Shown here: one piece after another, positions 53,901 to 62,791 of the stretch
Layout of the letters: each line of letters opens with the position of its first letter
Position numbering within the stretch: position 1 is the first letter of the stretch
Source of the DNA: Chryseobacterium sp. G0201
GTDB taxonomy: Bacteria > Bacteroidota > Bacteroidia > Flavobacteriales > Weeksellaceae
Reading direction: 5' to 3'
DNA length: 64,000 nucleotides
NCBI RefSeq assembly: GCF_003815655.1
Contig: NZ_CP033917.1
Coordinates: forward strand, 2,046,001-2,110,000
Program-made: the position numbers and the translations under genes
The notes under the pieces: generated by a model
The model's input: the letters and a program-made list of their open reading frames with translations, nothing else
Database searches by the model: none
Told to the model about the DNA's origin: nothing

Positions 53901-55148
53901 TTAAGAAGGTAAAAACAGAGTTATTGTAATTCCTTCATCCGTATTATTTTCAACTGAAATTTTCCAGTTGTGTTGTTGAACGATTTTTTTTACGTAAAAT
54001 AAACCTAATCCAAAACCGTTCACTTCGTCGCTCTTTTTGGTATTTACTCTGTAAAATTTATCAAAAATATGAGTAATATTTTTAGATGGAATTCCCATCC
54101 CGTTATCTTTAAATTTTAAATATAAACCTTTTGAATCTTTAAAAGAAGAGATTATAATATTAGGTTTTGTTTCGCAGTACTTGATGGAGTTGTCTAAAAT
54201 ATTATAAATGATATTTGTAAAGTGAAATTCATCAGCAATAATTGATGTATTGTTGTCAATTTCTATTTGGACAGAAAGGTTTTCATTCTTTTGCTTTATC
54301 GTGTCGACAATTTCTACAATGAAAGGCAATAAAACTATTTTCTGAGGCTTTAATGAGAGCCCGGAGGCATCATTTTTAGCGATATTTAATATTTTTTCAA
54401 TATGATTATTAAGCTTATAGCCTTGATCGGTGATAATCGATGTATAGGTTTGTAATTTAGGATTTTCCTTTATCAGTTCTTGCTTCGTGAGTGCCTCCGA
54501 AGCCAAAAGAATGGAAGAAAGAGGAGTCTTAAACTCATGGGTCATATTGTTGATAAAATCACGCTGCAGTTCTGAGAATTTTTTTTGCTGAATAATCGTA
54601 TATATAGAATAAACATATACCAAAAGAATAATAATAAGGGCAAAGGTGAGTATATACCAAAAACGTAATGAACTAATCAAATACGTAGTTTTATCCGGAA
54701 AACGTATGGAGAAATAATAGACTAAATTTTTATGTTTTGGAAATTTAATCATCTTAGTGTTAGGACTTTCCTGATGGGTAGAAATATATTTTCCATACAT
54801 CATTTGGTCACTACGACAATTGTATAATGCGTAAACGTAATCTGTATTTATTTGTAATCGTGTGAATTCTGTTCTCAGATAATGTTCCAGCACGGCGGGA
54901 TGAAAATCATTATTAATATTAACCACATAATAATCATTGGAAATATTCTGCACCGGACTTTCGCTAAAGGAAGTTTTTCCTCCGGATAATTTTTCTACAA
55001 CTTCCAGTAAAGCGATATTTACGGTTTGATTAAATTTTTCGTCCTCAATATTATAAGCCTGTCTTGTCCATAGAAGTTGAGCTATCAGAATTCCGATAAT
55101 AGCGACAAAACCTAGGGTAATAATAATATTGAGTTTCTTTATTTCCAT
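53901..55148 (-). CDS. Membrane histidine kinase
   Basis: A 415-residue sensor kinase. Two transmembrane helices (LNIIITLGFVAIIGILIAQLLW and about 165-190, FWYILTFALIIILLVYVYSI) flank a periplasmic domain of some 130 residues. The dimerisation box NNMTHEFKTPLSSIL has His204. The ATPase has N-box ILDNSIKYCE, DNGMGIP and GFGLGLFYVKKI. No HAMP domain is seen between the second helix and the H box. Its partner is the response regulator 8 bases downstream. Confidence 0.93.
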   Translation of the reverse strand: MEIKKLNIIITLGFVAIIGILIAQLLWTRQAYNIEDEKFNQTVNIALLEVVEKLSGGKTSFSESPVQNISNDYYVVNINNDFHPAVLEHYLRTEFTRLQINTDYVYALYNCRSDQMMYGKYISTHQESPNTKMIKFPKHKNLVYYFSIRFPDKTTYLISSLRFWYILTFALIIILLVYVYSIYTIIQQKKFSELQRDFINNMTHEFKTPLSSILLASEALTKQELIKENPKLQTYTSIITDQGYKLNNHIEKILNIAKNDASGLSLKPQKIVLLPFIVEIVDTIKQKNENLSVQIEIDNNTSIIADEFHFTNIIYNILDNSIKYCETKPNIIISSFKDSKGLYLKFKDNGMGIPSKNITHIFDKFYRVNTKKSDEVNGFGLGLFYVKKIVQQHNWKISVENNTDEGITITLFLPS

Positions 55149-55167
55149 TTAATGAAGCAATATTATC

Positions 55168-55175
55168 CAAAAATA
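55168..55175 (-). promoter_or_regulatory. Bacteroidota-type -7 element for the kinase-regulator pair
   Basis: On the minus strand TATTTTTG (55175-55168) fits TAnnTTTG, 19 bases before the kinase ATG. Confidence 0.55.
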
Positions 55176-55252
55176 TCTATTAATCTTTTATCATTAACAA
55201 CTTATTAACAAATGTTTGATAGCGGTTAACATGTTGAAGGAACAATCAGCTT

Positions 55253-55260
55253 TACATTTG
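55253..55260 (+). promoter_or_regulatory. Bacteroidota-type -7 element for the DUF1573 gene
   Basis: TACATTTG fits TAnnTTTG, with TTG at 55234-55236 as a possible -33 box. The leader would be about 50 bases. Confidence 0.6.
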
Positions 55261-55318
55261 CTATATCAAAAAATAATAATTGTTTTTTTACATTTAACTA
55301 TTAATAAAATTTATACTC

Positions 55319-55729
55319 ATGAAAAATTTAAAGATTACAGCTCTTTTAGCAGTGTTAGCATGCTCTCCATTTTATGCAAATGTATTTCCTGCTGAAGGAA
55401 CTCCTGTCGTAAAAGTAATTGCAGCTGATATCAAATGGAAAACAGAATCTATTGACGTTGGAAATATTCCTCAGGGAAAGCCAAAGTTGATCAGATTCGA
55501 ATTTACAAATACATCTAAAAAGCCAATTGTTATAGAAAATGTAGCACCATCTTGTGGATGCACTACAGCAGATTATACTAAAACGCCTATTCTTCCAGGG
55601 AAAAAAGGATTTGTGGAGGCTAGCTTCAATGCCGCCGCCGCAGGTCCATTCATGAAAACGGTTAATGTTACAACAAGCGAAAGTAAAACCCCTAAAACGC
55701 TTTCATTTAAAGGAATAGTTGCTGCATAA
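55319..55729 (+). CDS. DUF1573 secreted protein
   Basis: A 136-residue exported protein: signal peptide, then the DUF1573 immunoglobulin-like domain with IKWKTESIDVGNIPQG, FEFTNTSKKPIVIENV and SCGCTTADYTKTPI. The two Cys in SCGCT are a family feature, possibly for metal or disulfide. Such proteins are very common in Bacteroidota, usually in the periplasm or on the surface; function not fixed. The gene is divergent from the two-component pair and has its own promoter and terminator. Confidence 0.85.
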   Translation: MKNLKITALLAVLACSPFYANVFPAEGTPVVKVIAADIKWKTESIDVGNIPQGKPKLIRFEFTNTSKKPIVIENVAPSCGCTTADYTKTPILPGKKGFVEASFNAAAAGPFMKTVNVTTSESKTPKTLSFKGIVAA

Positions 55730-55752
55730 TTAATATTTAAAACAAATTTTAT

Positions 55753-55783
55753 AGCCTGATAATTAATTATCAGGCTGTTTTTT
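55753..55783 (+). terminator. Intrinsic terminator
   Basis: AGCCTGATAATT pairs with AATTATCAGGCT (55753-55776), followed by GTTTTTT. Confidence 0.9.
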
Positions 55784-55905
55784 GTTTAAGAAGCAATGCT
55801 TTTTTCGCGTCGAACAGAGAGAATAACTATTTATGGCATTATTTATCAACATATTTTAAAACTTTGCATTTTAATATTTGTTATTTTTAGGAAAAATTAA
55901 AATAT

Positions 55906-56787
55906 ATGAATCTATATACACAACCCATGTTGCGTGAAGATGCACTGAAAGATAAAGTAGCCATCGTTACAGGCGGTGGAAGCGGTCTTGGAAAAGCAAT
56001 GACCAAATATTTTCTTCAATTAGGGGCAAAAGTAGTTATCACATCCAGAAATTTGGAGAAATTACAAGGAACAGCAAAAGAATTGGAAGAAGAAACAGGC
56101 GGAAAAGTTCTTTGTGTTGCATGCGACGTAAGAAATTGGGATGAGGTAGAAGCAATGAAAGAAGCTACTTTGAAAGAATTTGGAAGAATTGATATTCTAT
56201 TAAATAATGCAGCAGGAAATTTCATCTCTCCAACAGAAAGATTGACGCATTCTGCTTTTGATTCTATTTTAGATATTGTGTTGAAAGGAACAAAAAACTG
56301 TACGCTTTCCGTTGGAAAACACTGGATCGACTCAAAAACTCCGGGAACGGTTTTAAATATCGTAACAACTTATGCTTGGACAGGTTCTGCATACGTTGTT
56401 CCATCTGCTTGTGCAAAAGCAGGAGTATTAGCAATGACAAGATCTCTTGCTGTGGAGTGGGGGAAATATAATATTAGATTTAATGCCATTGCGCCGGGAC
56501 CATTTCCTACAAAAGGAGCTTGGGACAGATTGCTTCCGGGAGATATGAAGGATCAATTTGATTTAGCAAAGAAAAATCCTCTTAAAAGAGTAGGAGAACA
56601 TCAAGAATTGGCCAATCTTGCCGCTTATCTAGTTTCTGATTTTTCATCTTTTGTGAATGGTGAAGTTGTAACAATCGATGGTGGAGAATGGCTACAGGGA
56701 GCAGGGGAATTTAATATGCTGGAAGATATTCCGCAGGAAATGTGGGATGCGCTGGAAGCGATGATTAAAGCGAAAAAATCAAACTGA
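55906..56787 (+). CDS. Short-chain dehydrogenase, 2,4-dienoyl-CoA reductase-like
   Basis: A 293-residue Rossmann enzyme. VAIVTGGGSGLGKAMTKYF is the TGxxxGxG cofactor site; LLNNAAGNFISPTERL the NAG-like motif. In place of the usual YxxxK the sequence has SACAK, so the Tyr is missing. This matches the 2,4-dienoyl-CoA reductase group of SDRs (AAKAGV after an altered Tyr position), which act in unsaturated fatty-acid beta-oxidation. GPFPTKGAWDRLLPG and VTIDGGEWLQGAGEF are typical of that group. No other fatty-acid gene is adjacent. Confidence in SDR is high and in substrate moderate. Confidence 0.82.
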   Translation: MNLYTQPMLREDALKDKVAIVTGGGSGLGKAMTKYFLQLGAKVVITSRNLEKLQGTAKELEEETGGKVLCVACDVRNWDEVEAMKEATLKEFGRIDILLNNAAGNFISPTERLTHSAFDSILDIVLKGTKNCTLSVGKHWIDSKTPGTVLNIVTTYAWTGSAYVVPSACAKAGVLAMTRSLAVEWGKYNIRFNAIAPGPFPTKGAWDRLLPGDMKDQFDLAKKNPLKRVGEHQELANLAAYLVSDFSSFVNGEVVTIDGGEWLQGAGEFNMLEDIPQEMWDALEAMIKAKKSN

Positions 56788-56879
56788 TAAAAGTTATAAG
56801 TTTTGAATGATAAGTGATGAGTTAATTTTGCTTATTTCTTATTGCAAAAATTAAATTTAACATAATAATTATACATCTA

Positions 56880-56910
56880 AAACTTCTCTCTCGCGGAGAA
56901 GTTTTATTTT
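56880..56910 (+). terminator. Intrinsic terminator
   Basis: AAACTTCTC (56880-56888) pairs with GAGAAGTTT (56896-56904), followed by TATTTTTG. It lies 92 bases after the SDR stop and just before the next gene, so its T-tract overlaps the likely leader. Confidence 0.75.
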
Positions 56911-56933
56911 TGTGGCTTACTAATTTAAAACAG

Positions 56934-57767
56934 ATGAATATGAATTTCAGATTTTCAATGATATTTTTGATGCTTTTTGCATTGGGATTTTCGCAGGATC
57001 TTAAAGTAATGAGTTTCAATATCAGGCTTCAGATAGAATCGGATAAGGAAAATGCTTGGACAGAGAGAAAACAAGATGTAGTAGATTTATTGAATTATTA
57101 TCACCCCGATTATTTCGGAGTTCAGGAAGCGCTTCCCGAGCAGATGAAAGACATCAAAAGTGGATTAAAAAACTACGATTATGTAGGCGTTGGAAGAGAT
57201 GATGGAAAAGAAAAAGGAGAATTTTCCGCTATATTCTATGATACAAACAGGCTTCAAGTCTTAAATTCAGGAACATTTTGGCTTTCCGAAACGCCTGAAA
57301 AACCATCAAAAGGTTGGGATGCCGCTTACAACAGAGTTTGTACGTATGCTGTTTTTAAAGATAAAAAATCAAAGAAAGAATTTTTAGCCATGAATCTTCA
57401 CTTCGATCATATCGGAAATGTGGCAAGAGTGAAATCTGCAGATTTAATTTTAAAGAAAATCAAGGAAATCAATCCTAAAAACCTGCCTGTGACATTGAGT
57501 GGAGATTTTAATTTAACAGATGATACAGAGCCGATTAAAATTCTTTCTCAAAATATGAAAGACAGTTTTTCTCATTCAGAAGCCAAACATTATGGTCCGG
57601 TGGGAACTTTTACAGCTTTCAATGTTAATGAAGTTTCGAAAGACAGAATCGACTATATTTTTGTAAATGGCTTTAAAATAAAATCTCACAGACACATCAA
57701 TGACAGAAGAGAAAATTTATTGTATCCTTCCGATCATTTTCCGGTCTTGGTAGATTTGCAGTTTTAA
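56934..57767 (+). CDS. Secreted endonuclease/exonuclease/phosphatase family protein
   Basis: A 277-residue exported protein; the ATG at 56934 (or 56940) precedes the signal peptide (FSMIFLMLFALGFSQ), while a longer frame from an upstream TTG-like start at 56910 spoils it. The EEP fold shows MSFNIRL, YFGVQEALPEQM with catalytic Glu, GDFNLT with Asp/Asn, and YPSDHFPVLVDL with the catalytic Asp-His. This family includes DNases, sphingomyelinases and inositol phosphatases; the substrate is not readable. It is followed by a strong terminator. Confidence 0.88.
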   Translation: MNMNFRFSMIFLMLFALGFSQDLKVMSFNIRLQIESDKENAWTERKQDVVDLLNYYHPDYFGVQEALPEQMKDIKSGLKNYDYVGVGRDDGKEKGEFSAIFYDTNRLQVLNSGTFWLSETPEKPSKGWDAAYNRVCTYAVFKDKKSKKEFLAMNLHFDHIGNVARVKSADLILKKIKEINPKNLPVTLSGDFNLTDDTEPIKILSQNMKDSFSHSEAKHYGPVGTFTAFNVNEVSKDRIDYIFVNGFKIKSHRHINDRRENLLYPSDHFPVLVDLQF

Positions 57768-57792
57768 TGAAAAATTTAAATTAGACCTATAT

Positions 57793-57829
57793 AATAAGCT
57801 TTATTCAATTGAATGAAGTTTATTTTTTT
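57793..57829 (+). terminator. Intrinsic terminator
   Basis: AATAAGCTTTATTCAA pairs with TTGAATGAAGTTTATT (two G-U), then T5, 26 bases after the stop at 57767. Confidence 0.85.
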
Positions 57830-58173
57830 CTGATTTCTAGGTCACTCATTGTTATCGGGCTTCCTTGGCAATCTAATAGGTTTTGAATGAATTGCTTTTT
57901 TAAAATCGATCATCATTTTATTTTTTTAATCAATCAATTAGAACACTATTATGTAAGTTGTAAAATACTCTTTTACTGTTTGAAGATAATAAATATAAAG
58001 TTTCTTTTTCTAATGAAATTTATTAATATTATTCTAATGTCGTGCTTGTATTTTAAATTGGAAAAATGGTTAAATTAAAGAAACTGAAAAAGTTTTTAAT
58101 GCAAAGCTCAACTAGATATTACCATTTTTGTTACTTTTATGTTAAATTGAATACTTATTGTAAAATAATTGAA
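57830..58173. other. AT-rich intergenic gap before the M1 peptidase gene
   Basis: 344 bases. A 63-codon ORF at 57887-58078 is very AT-rich with no recognisable protein features and is not supported. The first part of the peptidase ORF (58066-58173) is also discounted. No clear TAnnTTTG promoter, repeat or RNA was identified. Confidence 0.5.
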
Positions 58174-60036
58174 ATGAGAGGGATAATTTTAGCGTTTGCT
58201 TTTGCAATTTCTTGTCAGATTTCTGCGCAGGAATTATATATGCCGAGAAATATTAAGAAGGCTTATGAAAATGGAACAAGAGATATTTCAGGGGCTCCCG
58301 GAAAAAATTACTGGCAAAACAAATGTATTTACACGGTTGATGTAAAGGTTGATGCTAGTACAAAAGTAGTATCAGGGAAAGAAACAATTGTTTACACCAA
58401 CAACAGCCCAAATGATCTGGATGAGTTAGCAATAAGATTCGTTAATAATTTACATAAACCTCAATCGCCGAGATCGGGTTCTGTTTCCAAAGACTTTTTG
58501 TCGTCTGGTTTACATATTAAGTCATTTATCGTAAATGGTGAAAAATATGATATAAACAGTGATGATTGGGGAACGGTTGAAAAAGTAAAATTAAATTCAG
58601 TTTTAAAATCAAAATCAAAATCTGAGGTTAAAATTGAGTGGGAATATCCGCTATCCGTACAAAGTGGAAGAGAAGGGCAAATTGATCCAGAAACTTTCTA
58701 TGTTGCCTATTCTTTCCCAAGAATTTCTGTATATGACGATTACAACGGTTGGGATATGCTTCCGCACTCCGACAGACAGGAGTTTTATAATGATTTTAAT
58801 GATTATAATTTCGCAATTACGGCTCCGAAAAATTATGTAGTTTGGTCTACGGGAGATTTCTTAAATCCTGATGTGGTTCTTCAACCCGAATATTTAAAAA
58901 GATATAAAGCTTCCTTAAAAAGCGACAAAGTAATGCACATCGCTACTGAACAGGAAATGAAATCGGGAAAAGTAACAAAACCCAATAAATGGAATGTCTG
59001 GAAATTTAAAGCTACTCATATCACAGATTTTTGTTTTGCATTGAGCAATCATTACGTTTGGGATGCTGCGAGTGTTCAGCTTAAAACAAAAAGAGCAAGC
59101 GTTCAGGCAGGTTATAAGGCAGGAGCAAAAGATTTTGAACATTATGTGGAATGGATGCGTTACAACCTGGATTGGTTCTCGAAAAACTGGCCGGGAGTTG
59201 AATATCCGTATAATGTAATGACGGCAATTCAGGGATATGCAGACATGGAATATCCAATGATGATCAATGATTCAACGGTTCCGGATAATTTTCAGGATGC
59301 GAGACTAACGGCAGATCACGAGATTGCTCACACCTATTTCCCTTTCTATATGGGAATCAACGAAACGCGTTATGCTTTCATGGATGAAGGCTGGGCAACA
59401 ACACTGGAGTATTTGATTGGAATTGATGAAAACGGAGAAGCTGCAGCCAAAGACTTTTATAAAAATTTCAGAGTAAAAAAGTGGATCAATGATCCTTCTG
59501 CAGAACAGGATCAGCCAATCATTTCGATGAGCACACAGGTTAGCGGAGCTGGTTATGGAAACAATTCTTATGTAAAAGCATCTCTGTCTTATTTAGCGTT
59601 GAAAGATTATCTTGGTGATGAAGTTTTCAAAAAAGCATTACACCACTATATGGCTAACTGGAATGGAAAACACCCAATTCCGTGGGATTATTTTTATTCG
59701 ATGAACGCCGGTTCTGGAAAAAACTTGAATTGGTTCTGGAATAATTGGTTTTATACCAATAATTATATTGATTTAAAAATCGCCAACGTTTCTCAGTTGA
59801 ATGATCTTCTAACCGTGAATATTGATAATGTAGGCGGTTTTGCTATTCCTTTTGAAGCGATATTAACCTATGAAGACGGAACTGTGGAAAAACTTCATTT
59901 CTCACCTTCACTTTGGGAGAAAGATCAAAAACAGGCTGTTTTAACGATTCCTATTAAAAAGAAAGTGAAATCTGTGAATTTAGATGGTGGTCTTTTTATG
60001 GATTATACGCCGGCAGATAATTCTAAAAATTTATAA
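58174..60036 (+). CDS. M1-family zinc metallopeptidase (aminopeptidase N-like)
   Basis: A 620-residue exported protease; the ATG at 58174 starts a signal peptide (MRGIILAFAFAISCQISAQ), while the ORF upstream of it is low-quality sequence. The catalytic zinc site is HEIAH at residues 382-386 with the third ligand Glu in MDEGWATTLEY. The N-terminal part is the M1 beta-saddle (YTVDVKVDASTKVVSGKETI), the exopeptidase GxMEN motif reads YADMEYPMM, and the C-terminal part ends in a helical/beta domain. It would cleave peptides outside the cytoplasm. It is followed by a bidirectional terminator. Confidence 0.92.
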   Translation: MRGIILAFAFAISCQISAQELYMPRNIKKAYENGTRDISGAPGKNYWQNKCIYTVDVKVDASTKVVSGKETIVYTNNSPNDLDELAIRFVNNLHKPQSPRSGSVSKDFLSSGLHIKSFIVNGEKYDINSDDWGTVEKVKLNSVLKSKSKSEVKIEWEYPLSVQSGREGQIDPETFYVAYSFPRISVYDDYNGWDMLPHSDRQEFYNDFNDYNFAITAPKNYVVWSTGDFLNPDVVLQPEYLKRYKASLKSDKVMHIATEQEMKSGKVTKPNKWNVWKFKATHITDFCFALSNHYVWDAASVQLKTKRASVQAGYKAGAKDFEHYVEWMRYNLDWFSKNWPGVEYPYNVMTAIQGYADMEYPMMINDSTVPDNFQDARLTADHEIAHTYFPFYMGINETRYAFMDEGWATTLEYLIGIDENGEAAAKDFYKNFRVKKWINDPSAEQDQPIISMSTQVSGAGYGNNSYVKASLSYLALKDYLGDEVFKKALHHYMANWNGKHPIPWDYFYSMNAGSGKNLNWFWNNWFYTNNYIDLKIANVSQLNDLLTVNIDNVGGFAIPFEAILTYEDGTVEKLHFSPSLWEKDQKQAVLTIPIKKKVKSVNLDGGLFMDYTPADNSKNL

Positions 60037-60071
60037 ATAAAAGCCTTCATATTTTGTGAAGGCTTTTATTT
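60035..60071. terminator. Bidirectional terminator
   Basis: AAATAAAAGCCTTCA (60035-60049) and TGAAGGCTTTTATTT (60057-60071) form a 15-bp stem. It overlaps the end of the peptidase stop and lies before the convergent M43 protease gene. Confidence 0.9.
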
Positions 60072-60084
60072 GTTTAAAAAATAT

Positions 60085-61074
60085 TTAATATACTCTTAAT
60101 CCAGCTCTTGCTCCTGCTGAAGCAATAACAGACTGAATTCTTGTTTTCTGCCCTCCGGAAAACATAAACATAGCAGCATCATCCACGTAATCCATGTAAT
60201 TCATAAACATTACAGATCTCTGAACGCCGCCGCATGTATTATACAAAGGGTAAGTCGGTTTGCCATAATTTGCTGTTGTTTGAGTAGGAGTATCACCTAC
60301 CATGTCATTTCCACAATTAGTATCTCCCCAAATGTGTCTCAGATTTAGATAATGTCCTACTTCATGTGTTGCAGTTCTTCCTAAGTTATAAGGAACTGTA
60401 GAAGTGTTACCGAAATATTTGGAGGCAATTACAACACCGTCATTCCAAAGTCCTGCCGATTCTGGGAAGGTTGCGTACCCTAGTATACTTCCCATTTCTC
60501 CCACTACCCAAATGTTGAAATAATGAGTAGGATCTGTACCATCCAATCCTTTGGATGAAGTTTTTTTCATAGCATCATTAGTTCTCCAGCTTCTTACCGT
60601 TGTAGATTTTCTGTTTACCTGTACCAGACGGAATTTTATGCCTGTATTTCCTGCGGCTACAGAAGCAAATTCTGCTGGGATTTTATTAATATCACTATTC
60701 GTAGCTGTAAAATCAGCGTTGAGCGTATTAATCTGAGACTGAATTTGGGTATCTGAAATATTCTCAGCGGCTGTTCTGTAAAGAACATTTACAATCACAG
60801 GGATTTCCACTGTGCCATCGGGAAGAACTTTTCCTAATTTTACATCATTCATAAACTTTTCGGTTTGGGCTTCCAAAGCTTCATATTTCTGTCTAAGCTG
60901 AGCATTGTTTTTTAAAGCTTCCTTACGAACCTCTTCTGAGGCACAATCTCTTTTAGCAATAAAATCGCCTGATGTTTCGGATGTTGATTGGTCTTCACTT
61001 TGATTTGATAGCGTGTCGCTGTTACAAGCTGACATAAATCCTAATGCAAGGATTCCAAATAATAGTTTTTTCAT
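60085..61074 (-). CDS. M43 pappalysin-type metalloprotease, lipoprotein
   Basis: A 329-residue protein with a signal peptide and lipobox (GFMSAC, Cys17). The zinc site is HEVGHYLNLRH from residue 237, i.e. HExxHxxGxxH-like with the third His, and MNYMDY downstream serves as the Met-turn of metzincins. Cys-containing segments (DTNCGNDMVGDTPTQ, YNTCGGV) match M43B peptidases, which are often secreted by Flavobacteria. No type IX sorting domain follows; anchoring is by lipid. Substrate unknown. Confidence 0.9.
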   Translation of the reverse strand: MKKLLFGILALGFMSACNSDTLSNQSEDQSTSETSGDFIAKRDCASEEVRKEALKNNAQLRQKYEALEAQTEKFMNDVKLGKVLPDGTVEIPVIVNVLYRTAAENISDTQIQSQINTLNADFTATNSDINKIPAEFASVAAGNTGIKFRLVQVNRKSTTVRSWRTNDAMKKTSSKGLDGTDPTHYFNIWVVGEMGSILGYATFPESAGLWNDGVVIASKYFGNTSTVPYNLGRTATHEVGHYLNLRHIWGDTNCGNDMVGDTPTQTTANYGKPTYPLYNTCGGVQRSVMFMNYMDYVDDAAMFMFSGGQKTRIQSVIASAGARAGLRVY

Positions 61075-61370
61075 AAGCTATTTCTTTATAAATTTAGTTT
61101 AATGAAATTATATTATTTTTAATTAATATGCAAATTTTTTATCTATAATGTTGCTTTTTATGTTAGTTTATGTTTTAATATCTTGTTATTTGTTGTTATA
61201 TTTAAATTAAATTCATGTTTTGATTTAAAATTTTCATTAAAAAATAACAATTTATGATTTAGAAAAATTCAATGTAATGAGCATTTATTTTATTGATAAT
61301 TGTTTGATAAGTGTTTATTGTTGGGATTTTAAAACAATCTAAATTTGAATTCTATGGATATAATCATCTT
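61075..61370. other. AT-rich intergenic stretch
   Basis: 296 bases between two minus-strand genes, extremely AT-rich. It must include the promoter of the M43 gene and the 3' end of the regulator operon. No clean promoter element, terminator or repeat was found. Confidence 0.5.
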
Positions 61371-62009
61371 CTATGATTCTGCAAAACCATTTCTGATAGC
61401 AAAAACAGCAAGACCAACACGTGTTTTTAAATCCAATTTATCACACAATTGATCTCTGTAACTTTCAACCGTTCTTGGGCTACAGCACATTTTATCGGCG
61501 ATTTCCTTGTAACTCAGTTCTGTTATGGTGTATTTTAAAAATTCTTTTTCGCGGTCTGAGATTCTTACGCCATCTGTTTTATCATTATTCATGTTGGAGA
61601 AAATGATCTTTGAAGCCCATTCCGGATAGAAAAAACCTTCGGAATTTAATTTAATAAGGGCATTTTCAAGTTCTTTTGGGTGAGTGTTTTTCAGTAAATA
61701 TCCTTTCGCCCCATTTTTGATCATTTTGATGACGCTTTTATCGTCACCCTGCATGCTCAGCGCCATTACTTTGATGTTCGGATGATTTTCTTTCAACCAA
61801 AGTACCGTTTCAAAACCATCCATGATCGGCATGCTGATGTCTAAAAGGATGATATCCGGAATTTTGCTGTTGTTTTCAAATTTCTGGATCAGATCTTTAC
61901 CATTTTCAGCAACATAAATTACTTCAAAATCTTTAAAATTATCAATAATTCCTTCTAAAGCTTTTGCGATAAGTACGTGGTCATCAACAATAACTATAGT
62001 TTTTTTCAT
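61371..62009 (-). CDS. NarL/LuxR-type response regulator
   Basis: A 212-residue two-component regulator. The receiver has DDH at 9-11, phosphoacceptor Asp57 in ILLDISMPIMDG, and GAKGYLLKNTHP near 105. The C-terminal LuxR HTH is ISDREKEFLKYTITELSYKEIADKM, CCSPRTVESYRDQL. It overlaps the kinase gene upstream by 4 bases (ATGA), so the two are translated together. Target unknown. Confidence 0.93.
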   Translation of the reverse strand: MKKTIVIVDDHVLIAKALEGIIDNFKDFEVIYVAENGKDLIQKFENNSKIPDIILLDISMPIMDGFETVLWLKENHPNIKVMALSMQGDDKSVIKMIKNGAKGYLLKNTHPKELENALIKLNSEGFFYPEWASKIIFSNMNNDKTDGVRISDREKEFLKYTITELSYKEIADKMCCSPRTVESYRDQLCDKLDLKTRVGLAVFAIRNGFAES

Positions 62010-62791
62010 GGCTGTTTTTTTAAAATAATATTGAGTGTAGTTCCCATGTTTTTATGGCTTTCAAGGCTGAAATCTGCCCCGATGATCTCGGCTCTGTTTT
62101 TCATGTTGGTTAAGCCGATTCCGTTTGAAGTGATCCTTGATCTGTCAAATCCCACTCCGTCATCTTTGATTTTTAATTCCCAAAAAGATTCGTCAGAAGT
62201 ATTAAGATCGATAAAAATATTTTTACAACGCGAATGTTTTATACTGTTCTGAATGAATTCCTGAGTAATTCTTAAAAGCATATTTTTCTGAACAAAGTCT
62301 AAATCAAGGTTTTCGAAATTATGTTTAAAATTTACTTTACATTTTTTAAAGGAATTGGTATTGTCTACTTCTTCCTGAATTAAAGTTACGATTTCCTTTT
62401 GACTTATATTGTCATCTGTTAAGGTTTTAGATAAGCTTCTTAAATCCTGCAAAGATTGGTTGATGATCTGTGAAACCTGTTCTATTCTTTCGCTCACCTC
62501 GGGAACTTTATTTTCGTATAAAAGTTGCTGTGTGTAAAGACTTACAAGGGTTAATTTTTGTCCGATATTATCATGAAGCTCACGCCCGATCTGCTGCATC
62601 GTAGCCTGCTGAATTTCCAGTTGTGTTGCCAGAAGTTCTTTCTGGTGGATTTCGTTTTTTATTTCAATTTCAATTAAATATTCTTTTTTACGCTGCTTGT
62701 ATTTTCTGATATATACAATGATAGCAGCAACAAACAACACAAAAAATATGTTGAATAAAATTAATGTTATTAAGAGCTCTGTTTTCCCCAT
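62006..62791 (-). CDS. HisKA_3-type histidine kinase with one transmembrane helix
   Basis: A 261-residue kinase. One N-terminal membrane helix (LLITLILFNIFFVLFVAAIIVYI) leads to the HisKA_3 dimer domain (IGRELHDNIGQKLTLVSLY with His73) and an ATPase domain: RITQEFIQNSIKHSRCKN (N box), KDDGVGFD, and GIGLTNMKNRAEI. It lacks a large sensor, so signal detection probably comes through the overlapping membrane protein encoded just upstream (22-base overlap). It pairs with the downstream NarL-type regulator. Confidence 0.92.
   Translation of the reverse strand: MGKTELLITLILFNIFFVLFVAAIIVYIRKYKQRKKEYLIEIEIKNEIHQKELLATQLEIQQATMQQIGRELHDNIGQKLTLVSLYTQQLLYENKVPEVSERIEQVSQIINQSLQDLRSLSKTLTDDNISQKEIVTLIQEEVDNTNSFKKCKVNFKHNFENLDLDFVQKNMLLRITQEFIQNSIKHSRCKNIFIDLNTSDESFWELKIKDDGVGFDRSRITSNGIGLTNMKNRAEIIGADFSLESHKNMGTTLNIILKKQP

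Noticed and set aside
57887..58078. 63-codon plus-strand ORF in the gap before the M1 peptidase
   Set aside because: Extremely AT-rich, no promoter, no recognisable features; Phe/Ile/Leu/Lys-heavy composition expected of random AT-rich DNA.
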